From positions 7,114,938 to 7,178,937 of the forward strand of contig CM074195.1 in NCBI GenBank assembly GCA_037179385.1: DNA of 64,000 nt, in the 5' to 3' direction. The DNA comes from Holothuria scabra (taxonomy: Eukaryota > Echinodermata > Holothuroidea > Aspidochirotida > Holothuriidae). Below the pieces are notes generated by a model that was not told the DNA's origin, did not search any database, and worked only from the letters and a program-made list of their open reading frames with translations. A program made the position numbers and the translations under genes. Every line of letters starts with the position of its first letter. Within the stretch, counting starts at the first letter, position 1. This document shows positions 1-12,500 of this stretch, piece by piece.

Positions 1-1826
1 GTACAAACACCCTTTGGTAGATCCGAGGAAGGAGTAGAACCTTCAAGTCATTTAAGGCCAAATGTGTCGGGGAAATACAGTATCATACAAAACCCAGTCA
101 GTGGCGGTATGTCCCGACTAAACAAAATCCCGCTGATTTAGCTTCTCGTGGGGTAAGTACAAAAAGGTTAAAAGATAGTGACTTGTGGTGGTTTGGGCCC
201 AAGTTTTTGAGGGAGGATCCACAAAATTGGCCAGAAAAAAAAAGTGAGCCCTGACAGTAAAAATGGGCAAGTGGAAGACAAAAAGCAGGTTACAACATGT
301 ATGTATTCTGCACAAACTTTGTTGACGCCCTACACGGAAGACTGGCGACTAGATCCAAAACGTTATTCTAATTGGAGAAAGTTACTTAGAGTGACATCAT
401 ATGTGTTGAGGTTTGTAAATAACTTTATGCTTAAGAAAGAAGACAGAGTTAAGGGTATCCTGCGCAGTGATGAAATGTTACAGGCACAGAACTACGAAAT
501 TAAGCAGGCCCGGATTTAATCTTTTGAGGAGGATGTTAAGAGTTTGTACAAAGGGAATACAGTGAAAAGTAACAGTGTGTTAAGTACAATGCTTCCAAAA
601 ATAAATGAGGATGGGTTACTGAGGATGACAGGTCGGCTGAACTTGGTAGAAGTACTGCCCTATAATGTACGCTTTCCTATAATTCTGCCTAGGAAGCATG
701 CTGTCACAAGACTTATTGTAAAGCAAAATCATGAGAAGGGTAACCATGCAATGGGAACAAACCATTTACTCTCATTGATATCTGAGAAATTCTGGATTAT
801 TCATGGTAGAGAAGAGGTGAGAGAGTACGAGAGAAATTGTGTAGTTTGTAGAAGAAATTCAGCAAAACCTGCAACACAGATTATGGCTCCATTACCTAAA
901 AATAGAGTGAGTGCTAGTCTCAGAGCCTTTAGCAAAATAGCTGTGAATTATGCAGGGCCGTTCTATACAGTTCAAGGTAGAGGGAAAGTTAGAGCCAAAA
1001 GGTATGTTTGTTTATTTACGTGCCTATCCATACGTGCAGTACACCTAGAGATGTCATACAGTTTGGACTCAGATACATTTTTAAATGCCCTGACTTGGTT
1101 AACAAATAGAAGGGGCATGCCACAGCAAATCCTCTCAGACAATGGGTCAAATTTTATCGGGGCAGATTCTGAGCTTAAAGAAGTGTGGAAGTTGGTTGAC
1201 AAGCAAAAAATTCAAGAAGCTGTCAGTGCTAAAAGGGTTAAGTGGAGTTTTCTTCCACCAGCTACACCCCATTTTGGAGGAGTACATGAAAGCCTCATAA
1301 AGTCGGCTAAGAGGACAATCTATGCAGTAATAAAAAATGCAGATGTGAATGATAAGGAACTTCACTCGGCATTTGTAGGGGCAGAAGGGATTTTAAACTC
1401 AAGACCCCTCACATATATGAGTGCCTCAGGGAAGGACCCCACCCCTTTAACACCAAGTCATTTCCTTATTGGGTCTTTGGGGGGAAACTGTGCTCCAGAG
1501 GAGGTACTTGATTCTACAGGGTTCAGTCTAAAACAGAGGTGGCGTAGAGTACAGGAAATCTTAAAACATTTTTGGAAGAGGTGGGTCAAAGAGTGGCTAC
1601 CCCAGTTGAATAGAAGGAGTAAATGGAAGGAAGAAAAAAGGGATATAGCAGAAGGTGATATTGTTTTGGTGGTGGAAAAGATATCCCTAGGGGTAGGTGG
1701 CCACTTGGTAGAGTAGTTAAGGTTTTCCCTGGTAGAGATGGGCATGTGAGAGTTGTAAAGGTAAAGATGGCAAAAGAGGAAGTTATGAGAGGGATAACAA
1801 AGGTGTGTCCATTAGAGGTTATGTAG
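1..1826 (+). pseudogene. Decayed BEL/Pao retrotransposon polyprotein (RNase H end plus integrase)
   Basis: This is the 3' part of a BEL/Pao pol gene. The first ~240 bases, in the frame of base 3, read like the RNase H-to-integrase linker of the family (KCVGEIQ, then QWRYVPTKQNPADLASRG, then LWWFGPKFLRE). After about 244 the frame changes and the integrase follows: a zinc-binding H-H-C-C region (HEKGNH ... CVVCRR), then the core with SDNGSNF and HFGGVHES. The end reads RGRWPLGRVV and PGRDGHVRVVKVK, a typical Pao C-terminus. Lesions visible: TAG at 18-20, a frame change in the A-run near 236-245, TAA at 517-519, a frame change near 1675 and the final stop at 1824-1826. The first catalytic Asp of the D-D-E core is Asn (codon 946-948). 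The Asp of SDNG (1138-1140) and the Glu of VHES (1288-1290) remain. The copy is dead. Its 5' half lies left of the window. Confidence 0.9.
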
Positions 1827-2032
1827 GATATGTTACTCATGTACATCACATAAAGTTTCCAAAGAGGGAATTATTTAAGTAAAAGTATATTTAAGTTAAT
1901 CAAAGCAAGGATGTAAAATTTGAGAGGATATGATTTTGTCAGGTGATTGATTTCTTGTAAAATTCATGTTGTTAGGAAGTGATGTTAGCTGGAGTCAACT
2001 GTTTAGTTAGGAACAGTTGAGGGAGGGGAGGA

Positions 2033-2225
2033 TGTTCAGAAGAGAAGTGATTTTAAGAGAGGGCGCTTTTTATTGTATTGTGTGTGAACGGATGAAAAGA
2101 GGTTAATCGATTTAGAGGTGAAAGGTTGTTGTTGTGGAATCAAGATAGCGAATAAACGAAACGAATCAAACAGAACCTCTGGGTGTTTTTAAAGTCTTTT
2201 GGGGGCGAATGGTAGATCAACTACA
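2033..2225 (+). repeat. 3' LTR of the BEL/Pao element
   Basis: The LTR starts at TGTTCAGAAG, directly after a purine-rich polypurine tract (gagggaggggagga, ending at 2032), and probably ends at the CA of ...GATCAACTACA. It contains an AATAAA signal near 2150. The 5' LTR is outside the window, so the exact 3' boundary (2225 or 2227) and the target duplication cannot be fixed. Confidence 0.7.
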
Positions 2226-2227
2226 CA

Positions 2228-3987
2228 CCAGACCTCTTCATTTGACAGATATTCGAAAATTAATAACCATTTTAAAATACATTCGGGAAATAGTAGAATC
2301 GCAGTTTTTCTGAATGGTAAACTGCTTAGAAATATCGTTATGATTGCAGTTTTACTGTAAGTGATTTTACAATTGTTTGTAACTATATTCAATTGTAACA
2401 GTACCTATAAGCCATTTCTATAATCTGAACAATAAATGGCCTTCAAGTGTAGAATCCAGGGAAAGTGGTTACATATATTTAGTCACTATAACGCCTGACG
2501 GTCTATAACAAAACTGCAAAATAACGTTCACCTAGCTGCTACTTCTTCAACAGACCGTGAACTTTCTTTTTTCAGTGTAGGATGACAATATTGCATGGCA
2601 TACTCACGCCCGAAAAAGTAAATAGAGCTATTCTGAGTAACGATATCACCAAGACCTCAGTTCTAAGGTAAAACTGAAGATATGATATTCACAGACACCG
2701 CGAAAATTTTATTTTCTAAAGAAGTAGTAAAAAATGCCCCCAAATTTTTAAACGTGAAAGCTCAAATAAAATTAATGTTCCTTTTAATGTAGATTAGATC
2801 CACACCGGTTCACTGTCTGCATAAAAAAATATCAACATAAATTTTTTGACCAGCCTGTTCAATGCAGCCATTCAGCCACGTGATTAGTCCTGTGCCCGAG
2901 TGGCTGAGTTGAACTGTCTGGGTGTCACTTTAGGTGAAGTTTACGTGAGGTTAGCTTTGCCTTTTGTAATTGACAGTCATACTACTGTCTTTTGAGAAAA
3001 TTTGGACAAAAATGTAAGAGAGGAGTTGAATTCAATCATCTGGAACGTTTTAATGGGGGCTAGGGGTCTATATACCCAACGGCTCGGGTAAATATATGCT
3101 GCTTTGGTGACTGACCTAAATTTCTTGAGTAAGTTATTGAAACCGCATGGTTAAAAACTAAGCTGTAGAATCTCATCTAAGTTACTAATCTTCCATGGGG
3201 CGAATAATAGCCTACATACCCTCCAATAATCACCATTTTGACTCGTAGATGAAATATATTTATAGTTAAAAGTACCTGATATTTTCCACTACACTAATAA
3301 GATAATTGTCTGGCAGAAATGAGTAGTTTTGCTATTTATTCTGAAATAGCAAGTGAAAAGAAATTGCACAAATGCAAACCTGTAACTTGTTCCTTTACCA
3401 TCTGAACAACATATTTCTGCAGTTAAGACGACTCCGTGCAGCTAGTGAAGAGGGCCACTTGTAGGATCCATCAGCCTTAAATCGTCTCAATCATATTGTT
3501 TATATACAACTCTGAGCCCTCATATTCAGTAAAAGCTTACCATAAATGACAGACCTATGGGAAAATGGGAGGCAGTTTATAGATCGGTTTCGCCGAACGG
3601 CTCTTTGCCAGAGGGTCGAGAGGACTTCATAAAATGAAATCAAGAATTTTAGTATGCAATCATCCATGTTAAAGAAATGCATAGAATTTGAAAGATTAAA
3701 GCCTATTGGCCAGAGTTATATGGCTCAAGAAAAAAGACCTTCATTTGACTTTTCAAACTCGTCTATTTATAGAGACAATAGGCAATGAAAATAGAACATC
3801 TTTGCACTGAATTGCTTACCTCATGGACTCTTTCAATGGAAGGATATATGAATACGACTTGACTCGATCCACTTTTGATCTTTATGCCCCAGATATGCAA
3901 TTCGAAGCCATGCAACTAGTCGCGTGAACACAGTCAAGCTCACTGAACATATTCCTAACTTCATGACTACCCTTGAGCTCTCTTATC
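2228..3987. other. Non-coding stretch between two retroelements
   Basis: AT-rich sequence with no open frame of interest and no recognisable RNA. A GCCCGAGTGGCTGAG string near 2893 looks like a tRNA A-box, but no tRNA fold follows it. It is probably old repeat or intergenic DNA. Confidence 0.5.
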
Positions 3988-4001
3988 AAATTGCCCTCTG
4001 A
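3988..4001 (+). repeat. Left target-site duplication of the LINE
   Basis: AAATTGCCCTCTGA here is repeated directly after the poly(A) tail at about 6923-6936. The three leading A are ambiguous with the tail. This fixes the 5' junction of the LINE at 4002. Confidence 0.85.
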
Positions 4002-6778
4002 CCTTGAGCAACAGTTTTATAGAAATGGGTCTGCAATTATACTGGAACAATTAAGGGAAGCTCAAAACGAATTGGTGTTATATTACGAGTATAAACTGAA
4101 GGGCACAATCATCAGGTCTCGTGCTCGATGGGTGGAAGATGGCAAAAAGAACTCTAAATATTTTTATAACCTAGAGAAAAGAAACAGGTCACTCAATTCA
4201 ATTTTAAAACTTGAAAAGAGTAATGGTATTTTTGTAACAGAAAAGAACACTATTCTTGAAGAAATTAAAATTTTTTACAAATCTCTCTACACTTCTACGA
4301 ATTGCAACCCCGAACTTTTTTTTTGAGGGGCTCCCAATCCAAAACAGTGAAGATGTTGACCTTCAGTCGTGTGATGGTGAACTTACCCTAGATGAATGTT
4401 CCCGTGCCCTAACATCAATGAATAATGACAAAGCTCCAGGCAGTGACGGCCTCTCTGTAAATTTCTATAAAACGTTTTGGAATTCAATAGGGCAATTTGT
4501 ATTAGATTCACTAAATTTTGGTTATCATACTGGCCATTTATCAACAGAACAGACAAGAGGCATTGTTACATTGATTTTAAAAGGTAATAAGGCTGCCACA
4601 TCTTTACAAAATTATCGACCAATTACACTGTTAAACACAGACTGCAAAATTGCTGCAAAGGAGATTGCCTCTAGACTAAAATGTGTGATTCAGGGTCTTA
4701 TTGGCCCACATCAAACCGGATTTTTAAAAGGTAGATTTATAGGGGAAAACATAAGATTCGTCCTAGACTTAATAGAACACTGCTCGTGTAGTAATTTACC
4801 AGGGTTTCTGTTACTTGTAGATTTTGAAAAGGCGTTTGATAAATTAGAATGGCTCTTTGTTCGAAAAACTCTCTCGTATTTTAACTTTGGTATAAGTTTT
4901 AAAAACTGGATTGACGTTTTCTACAGAAACTGTTCCACTTGTATTTGTAATAATGGTTTCTCGACTGGTTTCTTCCCTGTACAGCGGGGTGTTCGACAGG
5001 GCTGTCCCTTAAGCCCGTATCTATTTGTTTTAGTGGCAGAGGTCCTTGCTATCAAAGTCCATTGTAATTATGATATCAAGGGTATTCGATTAGGTGATAC
5101 GGAAGTAAAACTAATGCAATATGCCGATGACACCACGTTTTTTCTTGATGGAAGTGAACGCGCTATTAATGAGTCTCTTCGTATTTTAAACCTACTTGGC
5201 GAAACGTCAGGTCTGACCATCAATATATCCAAATCCACTCTCTTTCCGTTGGGTCCCTACAGTGTCCATATTCCATCTTTTGCTTGTAATTTTAATTTGA
5301 CCGTTACAAAAGGACCGGTTCATATGCTTGGGGTTTCCTTCACTTGTGATGGTAATGACCTATTCCGTCTTAATTATCAACCAAAACTTTCAAGACTTAA
5401 AAATGTACTTAGACTTTGGTCATGTAGAGATTTGACTCCTATTGGTCGGAATACTATTGTTAAAGCTTGTGCCCTCTCGCAACTTGTCTTTCTCTTTTCG
5501 GTTTTACCAAACCCCCCGAAAAGCTTTCTGAGGGAATTGGAAACTATTATATTTGATTTTATTTGGTCAGGTAATCCTGATAAAGTTAAACGTCCGGTTA
5601 TGATAAATACGATTGAAAATGGTGGTTTGAAGGTAACACATATTTCTTCATTTGTAAATAGCCTGAAATGTACTTGGGTAAAGCGTTATGCAAGTGACAC
5701 GAAAGGTATCTGGAAATATTTTTTTGATTTACACCTAAAGTCGTTCGGAAAGCAATTAATTTTCCAATGTAATTGTTCAATTAAAGATGTCAGTAGTGTA
5801 GCCAATGATTTCATTCGTCAAATATTACAGGCTTGGTGTAACATTTCTTTCCATCATCCAGTAGATAACTTTGGTAAGCAGGTAATTTGGAATAATTCAC
5901 ACATTCAAATTGATGATAAGGTCATAATGAATCTCTTTTTACTAGATAAAAATGTTATGTATGTGAGTGATTTTTTTGATGAGGAAAGTAGGCCTTTAAC
6001 CTTTCAATGTTTCAAGCAAGCGTTTCGTATTGATTCCTTTCCATTTACATTGTATTGGGGGATTGTTAGTGCGATCCCTCCTATGTGGAGGACGTCAGGT
6101 TGCTATGGTAACGAACTTTATTAATACGTCGAGCTTTTTTAGCAAGGCTATTCATTCTAGCTCCATGTCACAGTTTATTTACAAGTTGTATTTGTCTCGT
6201 TTCTCAAGTAATCCAATTGCACTGAGTAAGTGGTGTAAAATGTTCCCAAATTTTACAGAAAAAGACTGGCGTAGATTTTTTACAATCCCCCGTTATACTG
6301 TCCCGATGCTAAACTTCAATATCTTCAGTTCAAAATCTTACACCGGATTATTCCTACTAATAAATTGTTAATGTCTATGGGGAAAAGTAACTCCGCCAAC
6401 TGTTCCTTTTGCAGCATTGCCACCGAAACAATTGAACACATTTTTTGGGAGTGTAGCTTAACCGCTAGTTTTATTTTAGACGTCGAAACCTTTATTCTTA
6501 AAAGACAGTTCTTCTTTTCGAAGCAAGATATATTGTTTGGCTATGATAACAAGCTTATTCATGCTTTTAATTTTCTTATTCTGCACATGAAGTATTATAT
6601 TTATTGTAAAAGAAACTCCCATCCGCCTGTACTGAGGGAATTTATCTATAAGTTTAAGTTTTCAATAGCCGTGGAGCGCTATATTTACTACAAAAGTCAA
6701 CCTTTTAGGAAAAACAGGGTAAGCTACAATGATTTACTAAATGCTTTTTCAGACTGCCCACAGCTTTTTCACCAATAA
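4002..6778 (+). pseudogene. LINE ORF2 reverse transcriptase, frameshifted
   Basis: Three or four frame segments join into one ORF2. The first ends in a T-run near 4313-4324. The long middle segment (about 4310-6090) carries the RT: MNNDKAPGSDGLSVNFYK (motif 1), NYRPITLLNTDCKI (motif 2), LLVDFEKAFDKLEW (motif A, catalytic Asp), RGVRQGCPLSPYLF (motif B) and MQYADDTTFF (motif C, near 5117-5146). After frame changes near 6070-6100 and 6290-6320 the end carries CSFC ... EHIFWEC, the zf-RVT Cys/His cluster seen in L1/Tx1 ORF2. The stop is at 6776-6778. The catalytic residues are intact, but the frame changes make the copy non-functional. The clade call rests on motif style, not on a tree. Confidence 0.88.
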
Positions 6779-6925
6779 TACTTTGTATATATGATGTCTA
6801 GATTACATCATGCTGTTTGTTCTTTCTTCTTAAATGTACAATGTCTGTAAATATACCTAAAGTAAATTTAATGTATGAATATTACTCGATGATTGATATT
6901 CAAAATAAATGGAGGAAAAAAAAAA
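4002..6925 (+). mobile_element. 5'-truncated L1/Tx1-type LINE
   Basis: This is a non-LTR retrotransposon insertion bounded by a 14-bp target-site duplication. It begins inside ORF2, in the linker before the reverse transcriptase. It runs through the RT, the C-terminal region with a Cys-rich zf-RVT motif and a ~140-bp 3'UTR containing AATAAA (about 6903-6909), and ends in a short A-tract. The endonuclease and ORF1 are missing, as expected for 5' truncation during target-primed reverse transcription. Confidence 0.9.
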
Positions 6926-9227
6926 TTGCCCTCTGATTTCAACAATGACTACAAAGGCATGAATCTATTGGCTTACACGCAATGAAATATTTTAATTGTG
7001 TTGTATTGACTTTCAAACAGTTGTGCAACTTATGTAGCAAGTTATGCTGGCAGTGTGATTTGTTATCTCGTAAATAGGTTTGATGCATAGTTGCAATACT
7101 TTTTCTTGGGTTAACCGTTGTCCCAGATACTATGTGAAAGTCTTTGTCAAAAAGCCCTTCGACCTTACGGCAAAAAAGTCAAGTAGGTAAAAGTTTCCGC
7201 CCCAAATATTACAGTTGAAATGCATCCATTTATTCATATCCCGTAGGTCTCAGTGATCATGTTCTGTCATGATTTTTTTATTCCATTGGTACAAGGTGGT
7301 ATAAGGATCATTCCCTTTTTGCGGTAACGGTAGTGGAACATCAGTTCTGAAGGCTGGGTTGTTTGGTTGGGTGGGAAGGGTGTGGTGAATATTTAGAGAA
7401 CGTTGGACAATCTTGAACGTTGAACAATCTCAAGCTGAGGTTAGACGTAAGTTTTTGGGACGATGTAACCTTGGAAATGAGTATACGCAGAGAGGTTGCG
7501 TAATTAACCCACTTTTTCCAGGTAAGGCTGAATTGTTACACTGAGATTCTATTGGTGTGGTATACTCGTTTTTAATCATCGTAATTGATTCGTTTTAGTT
7601 TGTAATAGCAGGTTTTTATTGCTTTAATATAAAATCGTTAATTATATCAATTTCATTTGTTCATATATATTATAATACGATTGGAGCATTCAAATAATAA
7701 TAGGTGTGTCACCCCAAAAGTACAGTGGACGGTTGCGGGAGGAATGTTCAAAACTTGAACAACCAAAAGAAAGATCAATGGACGACATGATGCACAGTCT
7801 TTTAATAAGTCAGTTCGGTAATTCGTTTTGTTAGCTTTGCGCATGCGCACATCCTACAAATCGTGGGGATAAACGAATCTATCCCGTACCTACAATACGT
7901 ATTCCAAAATTTCAGTTTACATGAAAATTTGGAAAAATAACCCTAACAAAAACAAGGGGTTTCTGTACGCTACGTGCTGACGGCTAGATTTGTATATCCT
8001 ACGCTTTTTTCTCACAATTCCATGCCCCAACGTATTACCGAACTAGCCTACCAGAATGATAATTGCGTGGTGTCTTATCTACCCACAATTCCCCTGTTTT
8101 GCTTTGGGCTCAATTTTTATTAATTGCTTTTTTATAACCCGGGTCGTTCCTTTTATGCCGCAAGGAACAAACATTTTGTGTGTGTGTGTGAAGTTAAAAA
8201 GTTTTTATGCAGTAAGTTCTTGAGACCCGCTGTGATGCGAAGACTGTAAAGATAAACACATGGCAGGTTACCCCTGTAACAATTAAATGTCACTATTAGT
8301 GTATAATTCAAACTCTATAATGGCAGATCAGTTTCTGATTGTTTTTGTCAGTATAATCTACCTCTTCTTTAGAGGCTCAAATCGATCATAAATGTTATGA
8401 ACAAATTATAGCTCAATCTGTATTTACCTTGATGGTATAACAACAGACAAAGCCATAGTCAACATTATATCAAACTTGTTGACGCCAGTGAGCAATACAA
8501 AGTGAAACCGCTAAAATTCGTAGTGTCGTTAAACAGTTCTTGAGGACTGCAAACATTTTAACACAAACGCTTTATTCAAAACCAGTAGAGCTACTTTTCA
8601 ACCTTATCGAAATTAACACTAACGCGGCAAAGTTTCACACCAAAAAAGACAAACTTTGAAGTAGCCTAATAGCGAAGCAGGTATTAGAGTACTGTTATGT
8701 AAACTCAGACCTATACAGGCAACGTAGTTGTTGTTCAGTTGAATGCGATATAAAGACTTTTAAGTAAGATCACAATTTCTACGGTTTGGAAGAGTCACGT
8801 GGTTATTCCTTCACGTTGAAAGCCCTTAACCAAATCAACTAACACCAACCGTTTAAAATCCGACCTTTAGGTGGAAAGGTGGGTTTCATCTTGATGATCG
8901 CACTTACCGCTTTTAGCTCTTCCAACCCTAGAAAATAAAAATATGATAAAATCCAATAAACCCTTGGGGTGGTTAAAACTTTGGATGCTAACATCAGATA
9001 AAACCCCATTACCTGCACAGAGGCCGGGATTTAGGCTGTTAGTTTCAGGCGATGGGTTATTTCACGTAAAGTTGAGTGAGTTTCTTTTAAATTTCTTTTG
9101 GCAGTATTTAAATTATGTCTGTCCTCCTCTTCCTCCAATTTCACCTTTAAAGTTATGCCCAGGGTTTTTCAAGACTTTTTTCACTGTTACTGTGCAGTGA
9201 ACATACTAAAAGCGTGTGGGATTGGGT

Positions 9228-9530
9228 TGTTCCTATAGACGAATCCGAAAAATCATGCGATGGTCTAATTTAGTCCGGGATACCTATGGTCCATCGGTTT
9301 GATCTCACAAATTCTTGGCTTACCTGTATCATGGAATGTTTGACGCTAAATATCTCTTGATTCCCTCAGTTCCACTCACTATGAGGAATTTGATGTAGAA
9401 ATTCAATAAAAAAGAGATCAAAGACTTATGGACCCTGCCAATGGCTGACTTTTGCTGATCGAAATTGTCTATTGACACGGTGCAGTTCGAGATACAGGAT
9501 ATCTGAGTCAACAGCCCTCTAAATATTTCT
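9228..9530 (+). repeat. Dispersed repeat, copy 1 (relative at 34205-34395)
   Basis: Starts CCTATAGACGAATCCGAAAA and contains CTCTTGATTCCCTCAG further on. The region at 34205-34395 has both blocks in the same order and orientation (CCTATAGATAAAACCGAATA, then CTCTTTGATTCCCTCAG). A shorter echo (TTGATTCCTGAAATTTCACT) lies near 41350. No coding capacity is seen. It is probably a non-autonomous transposon remnant. Confidence 0.5.
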
Positions 9531-12500
9531 GATTACCCTGCATGTGTCATACATCAGTTTTCAGAGTGTACCGAAGATTCCACTGGTTGTAAGGGTAAAC
9601 TGCCTGATTCGTCTCAGCTCTTGTAGCATACATGGACATGTATCTCGAGAATGACTAAAGTCCATTTCGTAAAATCGGAGTGTACATAACTCTGCATCAG
9701 AGTAATGTACTAAAACTGAGCAAACATCTGAAGAAATGCAATATCACAGGTAATCATAGAATAGTTCGTTTATAAACTTGACTAAATTATTTGCACTCAC
9801 CAGTTATGATTCAGAACCATGTGAAACTTTGATGGAATTCATAAAACGCACACGGCTGAACACATATTTGGTAGCCATTCACATTGTCTGGCAGGTTTCA
9901 CTACTTAGAATTAGAGAATAAAAATCACTCGTATGACCCGATAACCTTGTTTTTAGCAGAACCCCGATGAGAAATGATTTTTTATCCTACAGTCTTTGAA
10001 CCTTGAGTTAGCCTTCAGTTAATTCACAATGATTACATTAAATGACTTCAAAGAGTGATTAATATGACTTTTATGAGAGTGCTATTGTTATCTCCGCAGG
10101 ACACGGGTATAATCCAAAAGGAATAGATATCATGTTACCGTAGTTTTGAAAAACCCCGCCAACTCGCCCTACACTTTGTACAGAGGAAACATGAAGATAG
10201 TGCTGAACTGGTCAAATGATCATCTTTTAACTTCCAGATGCAACTTCCACTTCAGGTCCGGGAAGGGGGGGGGGGGGGGGAAGGCAGGCACCCAATTTTT
10301 CCTAATTTTTATTCAATTGTGAACGCCATTTCTCTGTGGGCGTGATTTGCGGCCCGCAAAGAGCGCCGAAATTTCTGCCTTTATTCAGCAAAGTTTGGAA
10401 ATGTGGAACTTGTATTGATTCTGCGTTCCCTATATAAGGAAGTGTGAAAAGTTCGGGATAACCGAAGAATCTGTATTTCTAATTGGCAAGTCTGCAATTG
10501 CACAGCCACCAAAGATCGTTGTTGCTACACAGTGTTATCTAAGACCAACAAATTGAGGCTGTACAACGAAATTTCAAGAGTCAAGAGCTAAAAGAAAATT
10601 CCTGAAAATAGCAGTGTAGTTGCCGATTTCACTTGTTGATCTGGTGATTTTGTCATTTCCAGAGTTCGGAAAAGTCTACCAAATTGATTTATGATGGAAC
10701 ACGACTGCAAGCAGTAAATGAAACTTCCTGGGCGCGAAGGGCGCGGAAAATTTTGCACATTTGAAACAAATAATTATATTGAGTTTTCATTGAAGAGATT
10801 TAGATATTTCATGAGAGAAGAGGTGGGGAAACTACACTTTAGTTGACTGATGTCACAAAATTCAAATTTCAGAACTTTTCCCTTTTTATATCCATGGGGC
10901 AATCGCCCCCTACTCCTGTAGCTTCGCCTCAGTCATTGAGTATCATTCATTTCTTTATGACTTATATCTTCCATTCCCATAGTAATTTTTAGTTCCGGTA
11001 TTTCAAGGCGTGTCGGTGCATTTCACAGCATTACAAGTTGTCGACACTCCTCGGGCTCTTTTAAGTTGTATCATGAATAAATTTATATTTTTGTGTACAC
11101 TGTTTTTATTCACGTCTCTTTCAGTATTCTAAAATAAAGGCCTAAATATTAAGTAATTGTTAATAATCATCAGTCATTTTCTGAATAACAGTATTCTAAC
11201 GCTTAATGATGACTTAAATATTTAGTTATTGTTCAAGGTCATCAGTCATTTCCTGAATTAAAAAATTCTTTTTTTTAAATGAGACTGAGAGAAAGTCGAT
11301 AAAAATGAACCGAAAGGAATAAAAATAACAACAATGATTTTCAAAGTGAAAATTATTGTAAGAATCGTGTATAGCTTAAACTACGGTATAATAAAACTCA
11401 TCTGGAGAAGCGAAACTCCAAATTGTTACAGAATAAAATCTTTCAGAAAAAAAGTTACGGTGCACCGGGCACTTATCGAAAAAGTTGATGGCTTTTAGAT
11501 ATTATATATATTCTTTCACTGCTCGTAAAAGTCACCTTATCAGAATATGATGTAAGAAATGGATACCGTATTTACCTTCTATTTCAAGCAGAAAAATAAA
11601 GTTATAATGGAAGATCACTTTCGAAAGTAATAGACGATATAGGATACTGGTGCGTATGTGTAATATGTTTACGTGTTGCTCACTCCATGGGAGGTTGTAC
11701 AGAAGTGCCAAGCCTGATTTATACGTTCCCTTCTATTTTTAGAAAAACAGTTTTATATTTCATTTTAAAGCGTGGGTTTTTGTTATCTTTTAGTTTTCCG
11801 TTCTTTTAAAAAGTTTCCGAATATGAAGGTTGGCTTTCGTGGGGGGAGTATAGTGTACAGTATAACCCCATCCAATTTCATGGGGGGATATATCCCCATC
11901 CCCCAGGATCGCCACCCATGAAAGCAACTGCACCATTAGCCAATATCATGTATAGTGGTACAGTGATCTCCTCTTCTTATCTCGATCATTACAACTTGCA
12001 GTGGAAGTGAAGGGAAGAAACCAGTAAAACATATGACAATTTCCGACGATTTCAGACAATTTGGACGACTTTTTAACCTTAAAATTTCGTTCCACCATTT
12101 TTAGACAATGTACGTAGAAACATTCAATGATTTTTTGTTAACAAGGGAAAAGCTTCCAGAATAATCATTTTGTGAACGAAATTGTCCAAAACGTTGAGAC
12201 CCAAATTGAAGAATGAAAAAAAAAACGTCTTTCCGAATCTTCCAGAACCGTAATTACAATCTTCCTATTTTCTCTGGGAAGCGACTCGAACACATGGTGC
12301 GATGACACAGACGGCCTTTTCAAATCGTTTTGCAAAGCCCAGTGGTACACAGCAGAAGATTGCATTCTATAACTCATGTAATTAATGTTAAAGGATGTAA
12401 TAAGAGGAAATTCAGCTACCGCAACTTGAATAAGTGTAATAGAATGGCACTGTTTCTTGATTGACTCTCAACTGCTCGAGGGTATTGTGACGATTTTTTG

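Noticed and set aside
2890..2960. tRNA-like A-box (GCCCGAGTGGCTGAG).
   Set aside because: No anticodon arm, B-box or acceptor stem follows at the right distance.
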